A DNA stretch of 64,000 bases from Saccharina japonica (Eukaryota; Sar; Phaeophyceae; Laminariales; Laminariaceae). Made by a program: the position numbers and the translations under genes. Under the pieces are notes generated by a model. It saw only the letters and a program-made list of their open reading frames with translations, was not told where the DNA came from and made no database searches. Positions 62,652-64,000 of the stretch are shown in pieces. Numbering within the stretch: the stretch's first letter is position 1; every line of letters begins with the position of its first letter. The stretch spans positions 144,063 through 208,062 of the forward strand of contig MEHQ01004448.1 in NCBI GenBank assembly GCA_008828725.1, given 5' to 3'.

Positions 62652-63269
62652 AGGTTGGCGGGAGAGAGGTCGGCATGGGACTTTGATGCGTGCCGAACCT
62701 TTGGTTCCAACGGGAGAAGATGTACGGATATAGCAGCAAGCGGCAGGAAATGAAAAACGTGCGTCGAAGGCCACCATATTCATTATTTTGAAGCGTATTG
62801 CCATTTATTTTGTGTGGAGAGAAAGCGTCTCAACAGAAGTTCAAAGGTGGGGGAAGCTTGTACACCAATGACGAGAGAGTGATTCACGCTGGGAAGATGA
62901 TGCGTGTCCGGGCTTTATATCTTAGTGAGGCGATATTAAAAAGGGGCAGAAAACGGCTAGGATGAAGGCCAGTGTCAACGGAGATGTGCACATTGAAATG
63001 CCTCCTAGGGGCTTGTAGACTTAAAAAGGATATTTCGCGCTCTCTCTCGTTTATCTCATCTGTACCACGCTCCTGTATTTCAATGTGTATGGTCTGCGTT
63101 CACACACGCGTTGTTGGCTGCTCTGGCCGCCGTGTCTGCTTATCGTCTCACTGGAATATTAAGCTTGAAACCAATTATCATCCCACGTCAAAACGTCTGC
63201 CATTCATAAATATTGTTCTCGCTTTGGCCACCCTCCCACGCAGCCGCCGCCTTATACATCGATCGCGCT
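62652..63269. other. Flank right of the LTR element, no recognised gene
   Basis: The plus ORF at 62972-63292 (106 residues) has no motif, and its end enters the next MITE-A copy. Confidence 0.4.
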
Positions 63270-63500
63270 TTGGACGCATGCCACGACGGTAGAGGTGCAC
63301 CGTGTTGTTTCTGAGCTGCTCACTTGAGGAGCTCCTTACGCCAACGAGAAATTGGTTTAAGAAACAATCCCACGATCCAAGTATCCTGGGGGAAACGTTG
63401 CAACTCAAAAGGAAAGTCGGACGAGGTTGGGTTAAGGAGCCCCGGCCATTCACAAACAAAATCAGACATAAATTGCTGCCCTTTATCGTATAAGCCACCT
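63270..63500 (+). mobile_element. MITE-A copy
   Basis: GACGCATGCCACGACGGTAG opens it; CTGAGCTGCTCACTTGAGGA, GGTTGGGTTAAGGAGCCCCG and AAATTGCTGCCCTTTATCGT follow. The 3' TIR is degraded. Confidence 0.75.
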
Positions 63501-64000
63501 TCTCACGCATCCGCCCCCCGTACGTCAACAGGTAGGTATATACACGCTGTCGGTACTTCGTGTATATGTTGTGCACTCGTTCACAAAAAGTAGAACGCGT
63601 ACCCTTCACCATATCAAACACACTCCCCGTAGTTTCCCCGTGTAGACTGTTTTATTCATCATTCGGGTCAACCAGATAGTCGAAGATTAAGAATGATATG
63701 CATTTACTCTACTGAAGTGCGTGTCACACCAAACAGGGTTTGAACCACGGCCGCATTTTGAAACATTTTACAACGCACATTATTCTACGCTTGACATATG
63801 AGGGTAGAAGGCATCGATACTCTACTGCTGTCCAGGGCACCCAAACAAATATCACATCGGGGGATCTCACAAGAAGCCTAAACTCGGAATTGAACCGCCG
63901 AAAGTGTCTGGGTAGTACACGTTGCCTTCCCTGAGAGGACAAACAATGCTCCGCGTACCAGCAACGGGTTGCGCCTGTAGCACAAACAAACATGATGCTA
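63501..64000. other. Window end, no recognised gene
   Basis: There are short ORFs on both strands. On the minus strand, T-arm-like motifs appear at about 63740 (GTGGTTCAAACCCTG) and 63890 (GGCGGTTCAATTCCGAG) without matching A-boxes. Confidence 0.35.

Noticed and set aside
63721..63920. tRNA genes suggested by GTTCAAACC and GTTCAATTCC on the minus strand
   Set aside because: No matching A-box or acceptor stem was found at tRNA spacing.

Overview
The window looks like repeat-dense nuclear DNA of a eukaryote. There are no operons or Shine-Dalgarno sites. Trinucleotide and minisatellite tracts, TTAGGG-type interstitial telomeric tracts, many short inverted-repeat elements (MITE-like), a tRNA-headed SINE family, a decayed non-LTR retrotransposon and an LTR element without coding capacity fill most of it. 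My best guess is a photosynthetic stramenopile, perhaps a brown alga. This rests on the style of the intronless ankyrin gene, the telomere motif and the general texture of the DNA, and I could not verify it.

Layout, part 1 (1-21.2 kb) is a tandem segmental duplication. Unit A (1-8375) is followed by a (TAC)n array and unit B (8.8-10.37 kb). A truncated A (10375-11092), a short TAC tract and a second B (to 12828) come next, then a full A (12829-21203). The two full A copies are colinear with a constant offset of 12828, and I found only five substitutions over about 8.4 kb. Each full A carries a candidate Gly-rich ORF, a telomeric-tract repeat, a SINE, a foldback element, a TIR element and a broken reverse-transcriptase retroelement.

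Part 2 (21.2-41.8 kb) is a mosaic of nested non-autonomous elements with almost no coding signal. It has a 471-base N gap at 25668-26138. At least seven distinct TIR or foldback families can be read from their ends. One has about 13 recognisable copies across the window, and another carries a telomere-like tract inside a TIR element.

Part 3 (41.8-44.4 kb) holds the only confident gene: a 532-residue ankyrin-repeat protein on the minus strand. It is divergent from a short plus-strand candidate exon that ends at a good 5' splice site.

Part 4 (44.4-64 kb) again consists of repeats and minisatellites, with two less certain minus-strand ORFs (51.7-53.3 kb and 54.9-55.3 kb). It ends with an LTR retroelement (58315-62651) that has about 540-bp LTRs, a possible internal-tRNA-iMet primer site and no recognisable gag-pol.

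Nothing here forms a multi-gene pathway. The biological interest lies in the mobile DNA: who mobilises these families, and how the tandem array arose.
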